DNA of 64,000 nt. Origin: Haematobia irritans (Eukaryota > Arthropoda > Insecta > Diptera > Muscidae). The translations under genes were made by a program, and so were the position numbers. The DNA is taken from assembly GCF_050003625.1 (NCBI RefSeq), contig NC_134398.1, positions 17,930,997-17,994,996 on the forward strand, read 5' to 3'. Below, in pieces: positions 51,286-63,330 of this stretch (its first letter is position 1; every line of letters begins with the position of its first letter). Below the pieces are notes generated by a model. The model worked only from the letters and a program-made list of their open reading frames with translations. It did no database searches and had not been told where the DNA came from.

Positions 51286-52315
51286 TTCAACATAGTTCCC
51301 TTCAAGATTATAACGACCTTCCAACTTTTTGATACCATTTTGGTAGTACTCCTTCGGTTTTGCCTCAAAATAGACCTCAGTTTCGGCGATCACCTCTTCA
51401 TTGCAGCCAAATTTTTTCTCTACGAGCATCCTTTTGAGGTCTGAGAACAAGAACAAGTCGCTGGGGGCCAGATCTGGAGAATACGGTGGGTGGGGGAGCA
51501 AGTCGAAGCCAAATTCATGAATTTTTGCCATCGTTCTCAATGACTTGTGGCACAGTGCGTTGTCTTGGTGGAACAACACTTTTTTCTTCTTCATATGGGG
51601 TCGTTTTGCCGCGATTTCGACCTTCAAACGCTCCAATAACGCCATATAATAGTCACTGTTGATGGTTTTTCCCTTCTCAAGATAATCGATAAAAATTATT
51701 CCATGCGTATCCCAAAAAACAGAGGCCATTACTTTGCCAGCGGACTTTTGAGTCTTTCCACGCTTCGGAGACGGTTCACCGGTCGCTGTCCACTCAGCCG
51801 ACTGTCGATTGGACTCAGGAGTGTAGTGATGGAGCCATGTTTCATCCATTGTCACATATCGACGGAAAAACTCGGGTTTATTACGAGTTAACAGCTGCAA
51901 ACACCGCTCAGAATCATCAAGACGTTATTGTTTTTGGTCAAATGTGAGGTTGCGCGGCACCCATTTTGCACAGAGCTTCCGCATATCCAAATATTGATGA
52001 ATGATATATCCAACACGTTCCTTTGATATCTTTAAGGCCTCTGCTATCTCGATCAACTTCATTTTACGGTCACTCAAAATCATTTTGTGGATTTTTTGAA
52101 GTTTTCGTCGGTAACCACCTCTTTCGAGCGTCCACTGCGTTCACCGTCCTTCGTGCTCATTTCACCACGCTTGAATTTTGCATACCAATCAATTATTGTT
52201 TATTTCCCTGGGACAGAGCCCGGAAACTCATTATTAAGCCAAGTTTTTGCTTCCAACGTATTTTTTCCCTTCAGAAAACATTATTTTATCAAAACACGAA
52301 ATTCTTTTTTTCCAT
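51286..52315 (-). pseudogene. Himar1-like mariner transposase, disrupted
   Basis: Minus strand, ATG at 52315. A one-base deletion after the start (ATGGAAAAAAAGAATTTC) causes a frameshift. A TAA replaces Ser codon TCA after PG(K), and another TAA lies near KQ*RLDDSE. Downstream the frame is open and shows TMDETWLHHY, HQDNALCH and YSPDLAPSD, the DD34D triad. Four codons are missing between GRYN and LEGNYVE. The stop codon is lost, so the frame runs 29 residues into flanking DNA to 51199. The lesions differ from copy 1, so the two copies decayed independently. Confidence 0.92.
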
Positions 52316-52494
52316 TTTTTTCACAATAAAAAAATTTGCTTCACAAAAGACGCTCTATCTCACAAACTAATTGACTTACAGACGTCAAGTTTTGACACGA
52401 ATCGTTTGAAGGTTGGTACTATATAAAAATAATATGCATTTAGTACTAGCGACGCCATCTATGTATCAGACCGGGGACTTATCAGCCAACCTGT
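51286..52494 (-). mobile_element. irritans-subfamily mariner, copy 2 (Himar1-like), 3' end lost
   Basis: The left terminal repeat is at 52468-52494 (inverted), followed by TA. At the other end homology stops inside the last codons of the transposase (about 51286), so the right terminal repeat and 3' UTR are missing. Confidence 0.9.
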
Positions 52495-53515
52495 TAATTC
52501 ACTTTGCGTCGTGCTTTGTTTGGAACGTATATGCGACGCAAAGTAAGGTCTAGGTGTAGTTCACTTTGGGTTTAGTAAATTGCCCGAATTTATTCTGATA
52601 ATTGGCTGATAGTTTTGTTGCAAGTATAGGATGCTGATGTGGTAATTCCGAAACAGCTGTCCATCGAATTTAAATCGTATTTTATTCGTTAAAAAACCAA
52701 CTTCGGTCTATTCTATAGTACGAATGCATCCATAATTGCGTGTGAAAATATGCCATACGACTTTGTGATCTGTTCTTGTGATGTTTTGTTCTCTGCAATC
52801 CTTGTCTGTGAGAGTAAGAGCAAGAGTTAAAGACTTTGTTCATTTACTTTCTGATGTACGTGTATGTGGGCGAGTGTGTGTGTGTGTGTGTGTGTGCATT
52901 CATCTCTATAGATGTGATTGTGGCTATTGTTGCATGCTCCGCAACAAATGTCCAGAGTTTTCGTTTAGTTATGAGAATATAAAATGCGACAGTGTCTGAT
53001 AAAACATTAATAGACATTTGGATAGACAGTTATCAGACAACAGATGGACTTTATTGTTAGACCACAGATGAAAATTATAATAGACAAAATGTACGAGTCT
53101 TCTATACATATACACGACCAACATTCACACACAAATGTTTTTGTGAGCGTGTAGGTGTGTGTGAAAATGTTTGCGTATAACCGCATTCATTTATTTATAC
53201 GTGTATACAGAGATGGGAAATGTAAAAATTTAATGGATTTTCTATTGAATGGTCCATTGATCCAAAAAAAAAAAAAAAAAATTGTTTAACATCAATCAAT
53301 GAAGTAATCGATACAATTAAAAAATTTAATTGACTCAATTAGCAAATTTAACCGATTTTCTATTGCATGTTGGACGATTACATTACGTTTTTAATTTAAT
53401 TTGTTTATTGCTACAATTCTTAATTTATTGATATAATTCATTAAAATTTTTAATTAATGTTTTAATCAAAATCATTTACTCACAGTAAAATTTATGATAC
53501 CCTTAAGAGATATAT
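52495..53515. other. interspersed repeat R and unique sequence with a GT microsatellite
   Basis: 52560-52670 is the inverted partner of 35950-36058. (GT)n at 52874-52896. 53255-53480 is a decayed copy of the AT-rich MITE type (AATTAAAAAATTTAATTG). No exon recognised. Confidence 0.5.
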
Positions 53516-53539
53516 AGAAATGACTTCCACCACATTCAA

Positions 53540-53900
53540 TACATATCGAGATATTATTGTAATATTGAGCAGACAAACATTTCGGCCGCAGACCATGGGC
53601 ATTCCAACAGGACTCAACACTCGTCAACATAAAATGACTTATGAAGGAGCTTCTTCGCTTTCCTCCTACAGCACAGTGACCACTTACTCCAGATTTAAAT
53701 CCCTTAGACTTTTACGCCTGGGTTAGGCTTTTGGGCCTAAGGTTGGTATTAAAAAATCCACTTTCGTCCAGCGTGTGTGATGGCTTTATCGGCCGTTTGA
53801 AAGTTATAATTCTTGCCAAAGATAGTCAATTCGAAAAATATAAATTGATTTCGAAATTTTATATTATTGGCAATATTTTTGCTTTTGAACAATAAAATTA
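53540..53900 (+). pseudogene. mariner-like transposase relic
   Basis: Reading across frameshifts gives QQDST, then TPDLNPLDFYAW and finally VCDGFIGRLKVIILAK. This is the order of the last third of a mariner transposase with an internal deletion. The same 3' end recurs inverted at 30876 and 47490. Confidence 0.6.
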
Positions 53901-53934
53901 AAATATATAGCGCTGTACTTTGTTGCATTACACA

Positions 53935-54625
53935 TCAGGCACCCTGGGAGAAATGTCATATGGACCGAAAGAAATTCACTCTTCCCAGAGGGTTAAGAAA
54001 TCAAATCTGGGAATCAGTTTTTTACCGGGGCTAACACAAAATGGGATATGGTTCGATCGACCTACATCACAAATAATACTTGAGCAAAGTTTCAAGCCGA
54101 TATTTTGTTTCCTTCGACAAAATTTTATAAAAAAAAAAATTTTTTAAATAAAATTTTGAAAAAATTTTCTATAGAAAAAAAATTTTGATAAAAATTTTTA
54201 TAGAAATAAAATTTTGACAAAATTTTCTATAGAAATAAAATTTTGAGAAATTTTTTTTATAGAAATAAAATTTTGAGAAAAATTTTTATAGAAACATTTT
54301 TTTATAAAATTTTCTATAGAAACATTTTTTTATAAAATTTTCTATAGAAAACAAACCTTGACAAAATTTTGTACAGAAATAAAATTTTGACAAAATTTTC
54401 TATAGAAACTACATTTTGACAAACTTTTCTGTAGTAAAAAATTTTAATAAAATTTTTTAGAGAAATACAATTTTGAGGAAATTTTCTATAGAAATAAAAT
54501 TTTGACAAAATCAAATTTGGGAATCAGTTTCTATCGGGGCTAACCCAAAATGGGATATATTTCGATCGACCGACATCACAAATAATACTTGTGCAAAGTT
54601 TCAAGCCGATATTTTGTTTCGTTCT
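53935..54625 (+). repeat. direct repeat with DINE-type block flanking S1 monomers
   Basis: GGGAATCAGTTT...GATCGACC...CATCACAAATAATACTTG occurs at 54008-54118 and again at 54522-54625, 514 bp apart, with S1 monomers between. The block resembles the family A sequence before the GTCC tract. Confidence 0.65.
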
Positions 54626-57600
54626 ATAGAAATACAATGTTGACGAAATTTTCTATAGAAATAAAGTTTTGACAACATATTCTATAGAAATAAAATTTTG
54701 ACAAAATTTTCTATGGAAATAAAATTTTGACAAAATTTTATATTGAAATACAATTTTGACAAAATTTTCTATAGTAATAAAATTTTGAAAAGAAATTTCT
54801 ATAGAAATAAAGTTTTGACAAAATTTTCTATAGAAATCAAATTCTGACAAAATTTTCTATAGAAATAAAATTTTTACACAGTTTTCTATAGAAATAAAAT
54901 ATTGATAAATTAAAAAAAAAAATTATAAAATTTTCTATAGAAACATTTTTTTATAAAATTTGTTATAGACAACAAATCTTGACAAAATTTTGTACAGAAA
55001 TAAAATTTTGACAAAATTTTCCATAGTATGTTAATAAAAATTTGACAAAATTTCTATAGAAATAACATTTTTACAAACTTTTCTGCAGGAAAAAAATTTA
55101 ATAAAATTTTCTATAGAAATACAATTTTGACGGAATTTTCTATAGAAATAAAATTTTGATAAAATTTTCTATAGAAATACAATTTTGGCAAAATTTTCTA
55201 TAGAAATAAAATTTTGACAAACTTTTCTATAGAAACAAAATTTTTACAAAATTTTCTATAGAAATAAAATTTTGACAAAATTTTCTATAGACATAAAATT
55301 TTGACGAACTTTTCTATAGCAATAAAGTTTTGACACAATTTTCTATAAAAATACAATGTTGCCGAAATTTTCTATAGAAATACAAATACAATACATACAG
55401 AAATAAAGTTTTGACAAAATTTTCTATAGAAATAAAATTTTGACAAAATTTTCTATAGGAATAAAATTTTGACAACATTTTCTATAGAAATAGAAACAAA
55501 CTTTTCTGTAGGAAAAAATGTTAATAAAATTTTCTATAGAAATACAACTTTGACGAAATTTTCTATAGAAATACAATTTTTACGAAATTTTCTATAGAAA
55601 TAAAATTTTGACAAAATTTTTTATAGAAATAAAATTTTGACAAACTTTTCTATAAAAATAAAATTTTTACAAAATTTTCATAGAAATAAAATTTTGACGA
55701 AATTTTCTATAGAAATAAAATTTTGACAAAATTTTCTATAGAAATACAATGTTGACGAAATTTTCTATAGAAATACAATTTTGGCAAAATTTTCAATAGA
55801 AATAAAATGTTGACAAACTTTTCTATAGAAATAAAATTTTGACAAAATTTTCTATAGAAATAAAATTTTGATAAACTTTTCTATAGAAATAAAGTTTTGA
55901 CAAAATTTTCTATAGAAACAAAATTTTGACAAAATTTTCTATAGAAATAAAATATTGATAAATTTAAACAAAAAAAATTTATAAAATTTTCTATAGAAAC
56001 ATTTTTTTATAAAATTTTTTATAGAAAACAAATCTTGACAAAATTTTGTACAGAAATGGAATTTTGACAAAATTTTCCGTAGTATGTTAATAAAATTGTG
56101 ACAAAATTTCTATAGAAATACAATTTTTACAAACTTTTCTGCAGGAAAAAAAATTTAATAAAATTTTCTATAGAAATACAATTTTGACGGAATTTTCTAT
56201 AGAAATAAAATTTTGATAAAATTTTTTATAGAAATACAATTTTGGCAAAATTTTCTATAGAAATAAAATTTTGACAAACTTTTCTATAGAAACAAAATTT
56301 TGACAAAATTTTCTATAGAAATAAAATTTTGACAAAATTTTCTATAGACATAAAATTTTGACGAACTTTTCTATAGAAATAAAATTTTGACCAAATTTTC
56401 TATAGAAATAAAGTTTAGACAACATTTTCTATAGAAATAAAATTTTGACAAACTTTTCTATAGAAATACAATGTTGACGAAATTTTCTATAGAAATATAA
56501 TTTTGACGAAATTTTCTATAGAAATACAATTATGACGAAATTTTCGATAGAAATAATATGTTGACAAACTTTTCTATAGAAATAAAATTTTGACAAAATT
56601 TTCTATAGAAATAAAATTTTGACAAACTTTTCTATATAAATAAAGTTTTGACAAAATTTTCTATAGAAATAAAATTTTGACAAAATTTTCTATAGACATA
56701 AAATTTTGACGAACTTTTCTATAGAAATAAAATTTTGACCAAATTTTCTATAGAAATAAAGTTTAGACAACATTTTCTATAGAAATAAAATTTTGACAAA
56801 CTTTTCTATAGAAATACAATGTTGACGAAATTTTCTATAGAAATATAATTTTGACGAAATTTTCTATAGAAATACAATTATGACGAAATTTTCGATAGAA
56901 ATAAAATGTTGACAAACTTTTCTATAGAAATAAAATTTTGACAAAATTTTCTATAGAAATAAAATTTTGACAAACTTTTCTATATAAATAAAGTTTTGAC
57001 AAAATTTTCTATAGAAATAAAATTTTGACAAAATTTTCTATAGACATAAAATTTTGACGAACTTTTCTATAGAAATAAAATTTTGACCAAATTTTCTATA
57101 GAAATAAAGTTTAGACAACATTTTCTATAGAAATAAAATTTTGACAAACTTTTCTATAGAAATACAATGTTGACGAAATTTTCTATAGAAATATAATTTT
57201 GACGAAATTTTCTATAGAAATACAATTATGACGAAATTTTCGATAGAAATAAAATGTTGACAAACTTTTCTATAGAAATAAAATTTTGACAAAATTTTCT
57301 ATAGAAATAAAATTTTGACAAACTTTTCTATATAAATAAAGTTTTGACAAAATTTTCTATAGAAATAAAATATTGATAAATTAAAAAAAAAAAAAAAAAA
57401 CATTTTATAAAATTTTCTATAGAAACGTTTTTTTTATAAAATTTTTTATAGAAAACAAATCTTGACAAAATTTTGTACAGAAATGAAATTTTGACAAAAT
57501 TTTCCGTAGTATGTTAATAAAATTTTGACAAAATTTCTATAGAAATAAAATTTTTACAATCCTTTCTGTAGGAAACAAATTTAATAAAATTTTCTATAGA

Positions 57601-57840
57601 AATACAATTTTGACGAAATTTTCTTTAGAAATAAAAGTTTGATAAAATTTTCTATAGAAATACAATTTTGGCCAAATTTTCTATAGAAATAAAATTTTGA
57701 CAAACTTTTCTATAGAAATAAAATTTTGATAAAATTTTCTATAGAAATAAAATTTTGACAAAATTTTCTATAGAAACAAAAAATTGTGACAAAATTTTCT
57801 ATAGAAATAAAATCTTGAATTTTTCTATAGAAGTAAAAAA
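54120..57840 (+). repeat. 29-bp satellite S1, main array with higher-order repeats
   Basis: About 3.7 kb of S1. A poly-A-bearing variant block (ATTGATAAAT) recurs at 54901, 55953 and 57372. Near the right end a 12-monomer unit of 348 bp (12 x 29) is repeated three times (56341, 56689, 57037). The array joins family A sequence at 57840 in the standard orientation. Confidence 0.93.
56341..57384 (+). repeat. 348-bp higher-order repeat, three near-identical copies
   Basis: Units 56341-56688, 56689-57036 and 57037-57384. Between the first two I see one substitution (AATAATATG against AATAAAATG), while neighbouring monomers within a unit differ at several positions. This marks a recent unequal exchange or an assembly duplication. 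Confidence 0.9.
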
Positions 57841-58590
57841 AATTTTGCCACGGTTGTTAGTGGCCATATTAGCGCAATGTACCAAATTTCAACTGAATCG
57901 GATGAATTTTTCCCCCAAGAAGTTCCTGGGGATCGATTTATAAGAGGGCTATATATAATTATGGACCGATATGGACCAGTTTTTGCATGGTTGTTAGAGA
58001 CCACATACTAACACGACATATCAAATTTCAACCGGATCGGATGAATTTTGCTCTTCCTAGAGGCTCCGGAGTTCAAATCTGGGTATCGATTTATATGGGG
58101 GCTATATATAATTATGGACCGATATGGATCAATTTTTGCATACTTTTTAGAGACCATATACTAACACCATGTACCAAATTTCAACTGGATCGGATGAATT
58201 TTGCTCCTCCAAGCGGCTCCGGAGGTCAAATATGGGGATCGGTTTATATGTGGGCTATATATAATTATGGTCCGATATGGACCAATTTTTGCATGGTTGT
58301 TAGATACCATATAGTAACACCATGTACCAAATTTCAACCTGATCGGATGAATTTTGCTCCTCCAAGCGGCTCCGGAGGTCAAATATGGGGATCGGTTTAT
58401 ATGGGGGCTATACGTAAAAGTGATCCAATATGGCCGTTTCAAGTCGATAGCTTGTTTCGTTCGGAAGTTAGCGTGATTTCAACAGACGGACGGTCATGCT
58501 TAGATCGACTCAGAATTTCACCAAGACGCAGAATATATATACTTTATGGGGTCTTAGAACAATATTTCGATGGTATAACAAGAAAAACAA
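57841..58590 (+). mobile_element. family A fragment A7 (repeats to beta end)
   Basis: Starts GCCACGGTTGTTAGTGGCC beside the S1 array and carries four 153-bp units, TCGGAAGTTAGCGTGATTTC, a short GGACGG tract and TTTATGGGGTCTTAG. It ends at CAATATTTCGATGG, without the beta hairpin. The 224-codon frame 57987-58661 is the tandem repeat plus this tail. Confidence 0.83.
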
Positions 58591-58731
58591 AACAAAAGCT
58601 TTTTATGCATAAGCTATATAAAATTTGTATTAGAACACAAATATTTTTATTTATTGATTAAAATTAGGACACAGATCCCACTTATCGAATTTTGTTTACT
58701 CTATTTGCGAAATATTAATAAAATTCCACTG

Positions 58732-58892
58732 TAGGTTAGGTTAGGTGGCAGCCCGATGTATCAGTTTCACTTAGACTATTCAGTCCATTGTGATACCACA
58801 GTGATGAACATTTCTCTTATCACTTAGTGCTGCCCGATTCCATGTTAAGCTCAAGGACAAGGGACATCCTTTTTATAGCCGAAACCACTTAG
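58732..58892 (-). mobile_element. SINE, copy 4 (truncated and internally deleted)
   Basis: Minus strand. CCTAA tail and 3' body are present, and an internal deletion joins AAGTGGTTTC to GGCTATAAAAAGG. The tRNA-like head is missing. Confidence 0.85.
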
Positions 58893-60415
58893 AATTAAAG
58901 AATAAAAAAAAAAAAACTTTCAAACATATTTATGAAAAAAATTTAAGCAAAGATTATAATTTTTTTTACATTAAAATTTCACTATTTTAAAGAAACTTGT
59001 CCTTAGTGTAAATTGCGTGACCTAAAATTTAGGTTGAATAATCTTTCAAATTAGAACAATATTTTTCTAAAAACCAAAAACGTTTTTTTTTACTATAAAA
59101 TGCTCACTTTGCAAATATACCTATCCAAATATTTAAAAAATATTACAAACTATTTCTATTCTAAGGATAATTCCCAGTTTCGTGCCTTCTATTGTACCAT
59201 TCTGTATCAGATTGTTAAATGAAAAATCTCTATAGACCAGAGTTGTAGTGACAACAAATAACCAACTGACACGCAGACGGCAAACCAACAGGCAGACGGA
59301 CGTACATTTTTTCGAATAAATGAGAATAAATAAACTATTCATATAACGAACCACGAAGAAAAGAAAGTCATTTATAGGAAAACTTATTAAAGAATAAACT
59401 ATTGTAGTTGTTGTTGTTGTCTATATTGCAGAATAAAGAGACAATTGCATTAGCAACAATCAAAAAGGCAATAAGGCAAATGTGACCAAGAGCAAAAATC
59501 AAGTAAATGGTATGAAAAATGTAAATGTCTTAAATGCAGTATTTAAACCACAAAATAATTTCGAAAATAAATGAAAGTAAGAAAAGAATTTTTTTGTATC
59601 CTTGGAAACAGATCTTTGGTAAAGGAAAAGATAAGAAGGAAAATAACATTTCGAAAAGCATATTGAAGTAAGTGGAAAAACAACGAAAATCTTAAAGATT
59701 TTCTTTTAATTGAAATAACTAAAATTTAAGATTGGAATTATTTTAAAACATGTAAATGCCAAAAAGGACGAACATAAATAAATTACAAGCCTAGACTGAA
59801 AAATAGTAACTTAGTATAAAACTATATGTAACCTTAATTCTTGGACATGCAAAAATGTTGTTTACAAAAAAAACCTAATTATTATTTTATTTTTAAATTT
59901 TAATTCAAAAATTATTTTTTTTTTAATTTTGTTGTTGTAATTAATTCTATTAAATTTTTGTACAAGAATCTTTTCAATTTGCATTCCTTTGTTAAGTATA
60001 TTTGTATTTGAAGAAAGGAAAATTTTCTTTGATGTAAAAAAATATATTTAACTTTTCGAAATATTTTGTTTTATGAACAGGAATATCGAATCTTTGGGCT
60101 GAAGATAAAAATTCTTCTAATATAGGCTAAAACTTGTTTGAGGATTTTGCCTACTTGGTTCAAAGTTTTTATACTCTCTGAGGAACAGGGTATAATAAAT
60201 TTGCGCCTGCCAAGAAGGAACAGTCTAAATCCAAAATGAGTGTCAAACATTTTTCCTGAACCATTTTCCAAATATCTGGATATGGTTTTTGGAAAATAAT
60301 CCTACCATGATATTATATATCCAATATGAGCTAAAATCGATTTCTGTCAAATATTTGCCCAGTGTGACCATAGCATAAGACCTATCGTTTAGTATACCCA
60401 TCTTCTACACGCACA
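58893..60415. other. unique intronic sequence
   Basis: No exon recognised. 60167-60195 resembles a decayed DINE-type beta hairpin (ACTCTCTGAGGAACAGGGTATA). 60300-60375 shares ATTATATATCCAATATGA and the ATTTGCCCAGTGTGACCA block with 46850-46960. Confidence 0.45.
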
Positions 60416-60417
60416 GA

Positions 60418-61546
60418 AAAAACATGTTTGGACATGGTTGCCGCATGCATTTAATTCTTATCTAGAGCATGTACATGTCGCGAAAACCATGTATTTAAAA
60501 ATAATTTTCGAGCAGAGAAACAATTATGCTGGCAATAAGCATTTAAATGGTTCTCAAACGCCGCAAACATGTTCTGTTATTTAAATGATAGAAATTGAGA
60601 CCATTAAATGGTTGGGAAAATCATGTACCTGATCATTCAATTTTTTTGACTTTTTTGCAGGGAAGAAAACTATTTTTATAGGTTACGTATAGACATGTCT
60701 AGAACCATTTCATGGCCATGTACATTTTTTTCGTGACCATTTAATTTTTTAAGTTTTTTTTTTTTGCAGCGAAAAGAATTTTATAAAAACATTGCGCAGG
60801 TACACACGATTTTCATTTTGCGAGTCAGTCGTTTGTTGATTGTTGCTTGGAATGGACGGAGAATACGGAATTACTGTGTTTTGTGTTAATTTATTTATTC
60901 AGAAGTGGAACGTGGTTTTATATGAAGACAAAATAGGGAAGTGTAATTGAAAAATGTACTTGTTTTTTATTCTGCATTTTGCTATATGGTTTCATTTATT
61001 TTTATTTGCAGTTACATGATGTCTTTGTTTGTACATTTGATGGGCACGAAGTAAATATGGAATCATTACTTATTGTTGAAATTTAACCAAAAGAGAGTGT
61101 GTAAAAATAGGTGATGTTTGCTTGCACGGCATTATAAATACAAATAAACAATGAATTGGTTTATAAATAAATAAAAACAAATAAATATAGTTAATTTTGT
61201 GTTTAATTTTCTCAAGTGGCGTCCTTTTTTCGGCGACGAAAAAAGTTTTTTCATAAAGAATAAAGCATTTTAGGTTGTGAGCATTTTCCTTTAACTAGAA
61301 GAAAAACATTTTTGATGAATACCATAATATTTTAGATCGTGACCATTGTCTTTTCATTCAAACAAAATTCTTTGTATCAATATAAGAACATTTTAAATGA
61401 GGACAATTTTATTTTTCTTAGAACCATGTTCACTGAGCCAACATGGCTGCAGTTGAAAATGTTACATAGTCGCCGCAAAAATAGCTCATATCATATTATT
61501 TTGCTCTTCGAATATGATCGTGACAATCATGTTTCTTCTCTGCGTG
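60418..61546. mobile_element. MITE-like element with CACGCAGAG-type ends and TA duplication
   Basis: Ends (TA)CACGCACAGAAAAAACATG and CATGTTTCTTCTCTGCGTG(TA) are inverted repeats. About 1.13 kb with no transposase. The interior repeats ATCATGT/ACATGTTT-type motifs near both ends. It sits within a DINE-like fragment that resumes at 61549. Confidence 0.75.
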
Positions 61547-61548
61547 TA

Positions 61549-61860
61549 CGAATTAAATTTTGAGTCGATGTAGCTATGTCCGTCTGTCTGCCTGCCATAT
61601 ATATTTATCACAGATTTAATCGGAATTGACGTATTTATGAACCGATCTTTTTCAAATTTCTGACATCTGAATAAGTTTCGTAAAACCTGCAAAATTCCAT
61701 CTAAATCGGTTGAGATTTAACTAAAGCTTCCAAATATATCTTTAACCCGATATGCACTTACTTATATGCCCCCTGAGGCCATAGTTTCTTATGGATGTGC
61801 TTCACATATTGCCCAAAGAGAATTTTAGATAGGGCCGTCAAGTGCGCCAAATTTGGTTGA
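61549..61860 (-). mobile_element. DINE-like fragment with GTCTGTCTGCC tract
   Basis: Shows TTTTGAGTCGATGTAGCTATG, a GTCYGTCTGCCTGCC microsatellite and degenerate repeats (AAATCGGTTGAGATTTAACT, CCCGATATGCACTTA). It leads directly into an S1 array in the same relative orientation as in families A and D. Confidence 0.65.
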
Positions 61861-63330
61861 ATATTTTGTTAAAATTTTATTTCTATAGAACATTTTATCA
61901 AAATCTTATTTCTATAGACAATTTTGTTAAAATTTTATTTATTTGGAAAATTTTGTCAAAATTTTATTTCTATAGAAAATTTTGTCAAACTTTTATTTCT
62001 ATAAACAATTTTGTTAAAATTCTATTTCTATAGAAAAATTTGCTAAAATTTTATTTCCATGGAATATTCAGTCAAATTTTTATTTCTATAGAAAATTTTG
62101 TCAAATTTTTATTTCTATAAAATATTTTGTCAAAATTTTATTTCTATACAAAATGTTATCAAAATTTTATTTCTGTAGACAATTTTGGCAAAATTTTATT
62201 TCTATAGAAAATTTCGTCAAAATTTTATTTCTATAGAAAATTTTGTCAAAATTTTATTTCTAAAGAAAATTCTGTCAAAATTTTATTTCAAAAAAAAAGT
62301 TTGTCAATATTTTACTTCTATAGAAAATGTTGTTACAATTTTATTTCTATGGAAAATTCTGTTAAAATTTTATTTCTATAGAATATTTTGTCAACATTTT
62401 ATTTCTTTGGAAAATTTTGTCAAAATTTTATATCTATAGAAGAACTTGTCAAAATTTTATTTCTATAGAAAAATTTGTCGAAATTTTATTCCTATACTAA
62501 ATTTTGTAAAAATTTTATTTCTATACAAAATTTTGTAAAAATTTTATTTCTGTAGGAAATATTGTCAAAATTTTACTTTACTTTTACATATAAAATTTTA
62601 TTAAAATTTTATTTCTATAGAAAAATTTGTCAAAATTTTATTTCTATAGAAAATTCTGTCAAAATTTTATTTCTAAAGAAAATTTTTGTCAAAATTTTAT
62701 TTCTATAGAAAATTTTGTCAAAATTTTATTTCTATAGAAATTTTGTCAAAATTTTATTTCTGTAGAAAATTTTGTCGAAATTTTATTTCTATAGACAATT
62801 TTGTCAAATTTTTTTTTCTATAGAAAAATTTGTCAAAATTTTATTTCTATAGAAAATTCTGTCAAAATTTTATTTCTATAGAAAATTTTGTCAAAATTTT
62901 ATTTCTATAGAAAATTTTGTCAAAATTTAATTTTCTATAGATAATTTTGTGAAAATTTTATTTCTATGGAAAATTTTGTCTAAATTTTATTTCGTTGTTT
63001 TTTTTTTTGATTTCAGCTTTTATTTAAATTTTATTTCTATAGAAAATTTTGCCAAATCTTTATTTCTATAGAAAATTTTGTCAAAATTTTATTTCTATAG
63101 AAAATTTTGTCAAAATGTTATTTCTATAGAAAATTTTGTCAAAACTTTATTTCTGTAGAAAATTCTGTCAAAATTTTATTTCAATAGAAAATTTTGTCAA
63201 AATTTTATTTCTATAGTAAATTCTGTCAAAATTTTTTTTCTATAGAAAATTTTGTCAAAATTTTATTTCTATAGAAAAATTTTGTCAAAATTTTATTTCT
63301 ATAGAAAAATTTGTCAAAATTTTATTTCTA
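61861..63330 (-). repeat. 29-bp satellite S1, array
   Basis: About 50 monomers. Interrupted at 62990-63020 by TTTTTTGATTTCAGC, the R-repeat edge. The DD37E transposon is inserted at a TA of an S1 monomer at 63329-63330. Confidence 0.93.
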
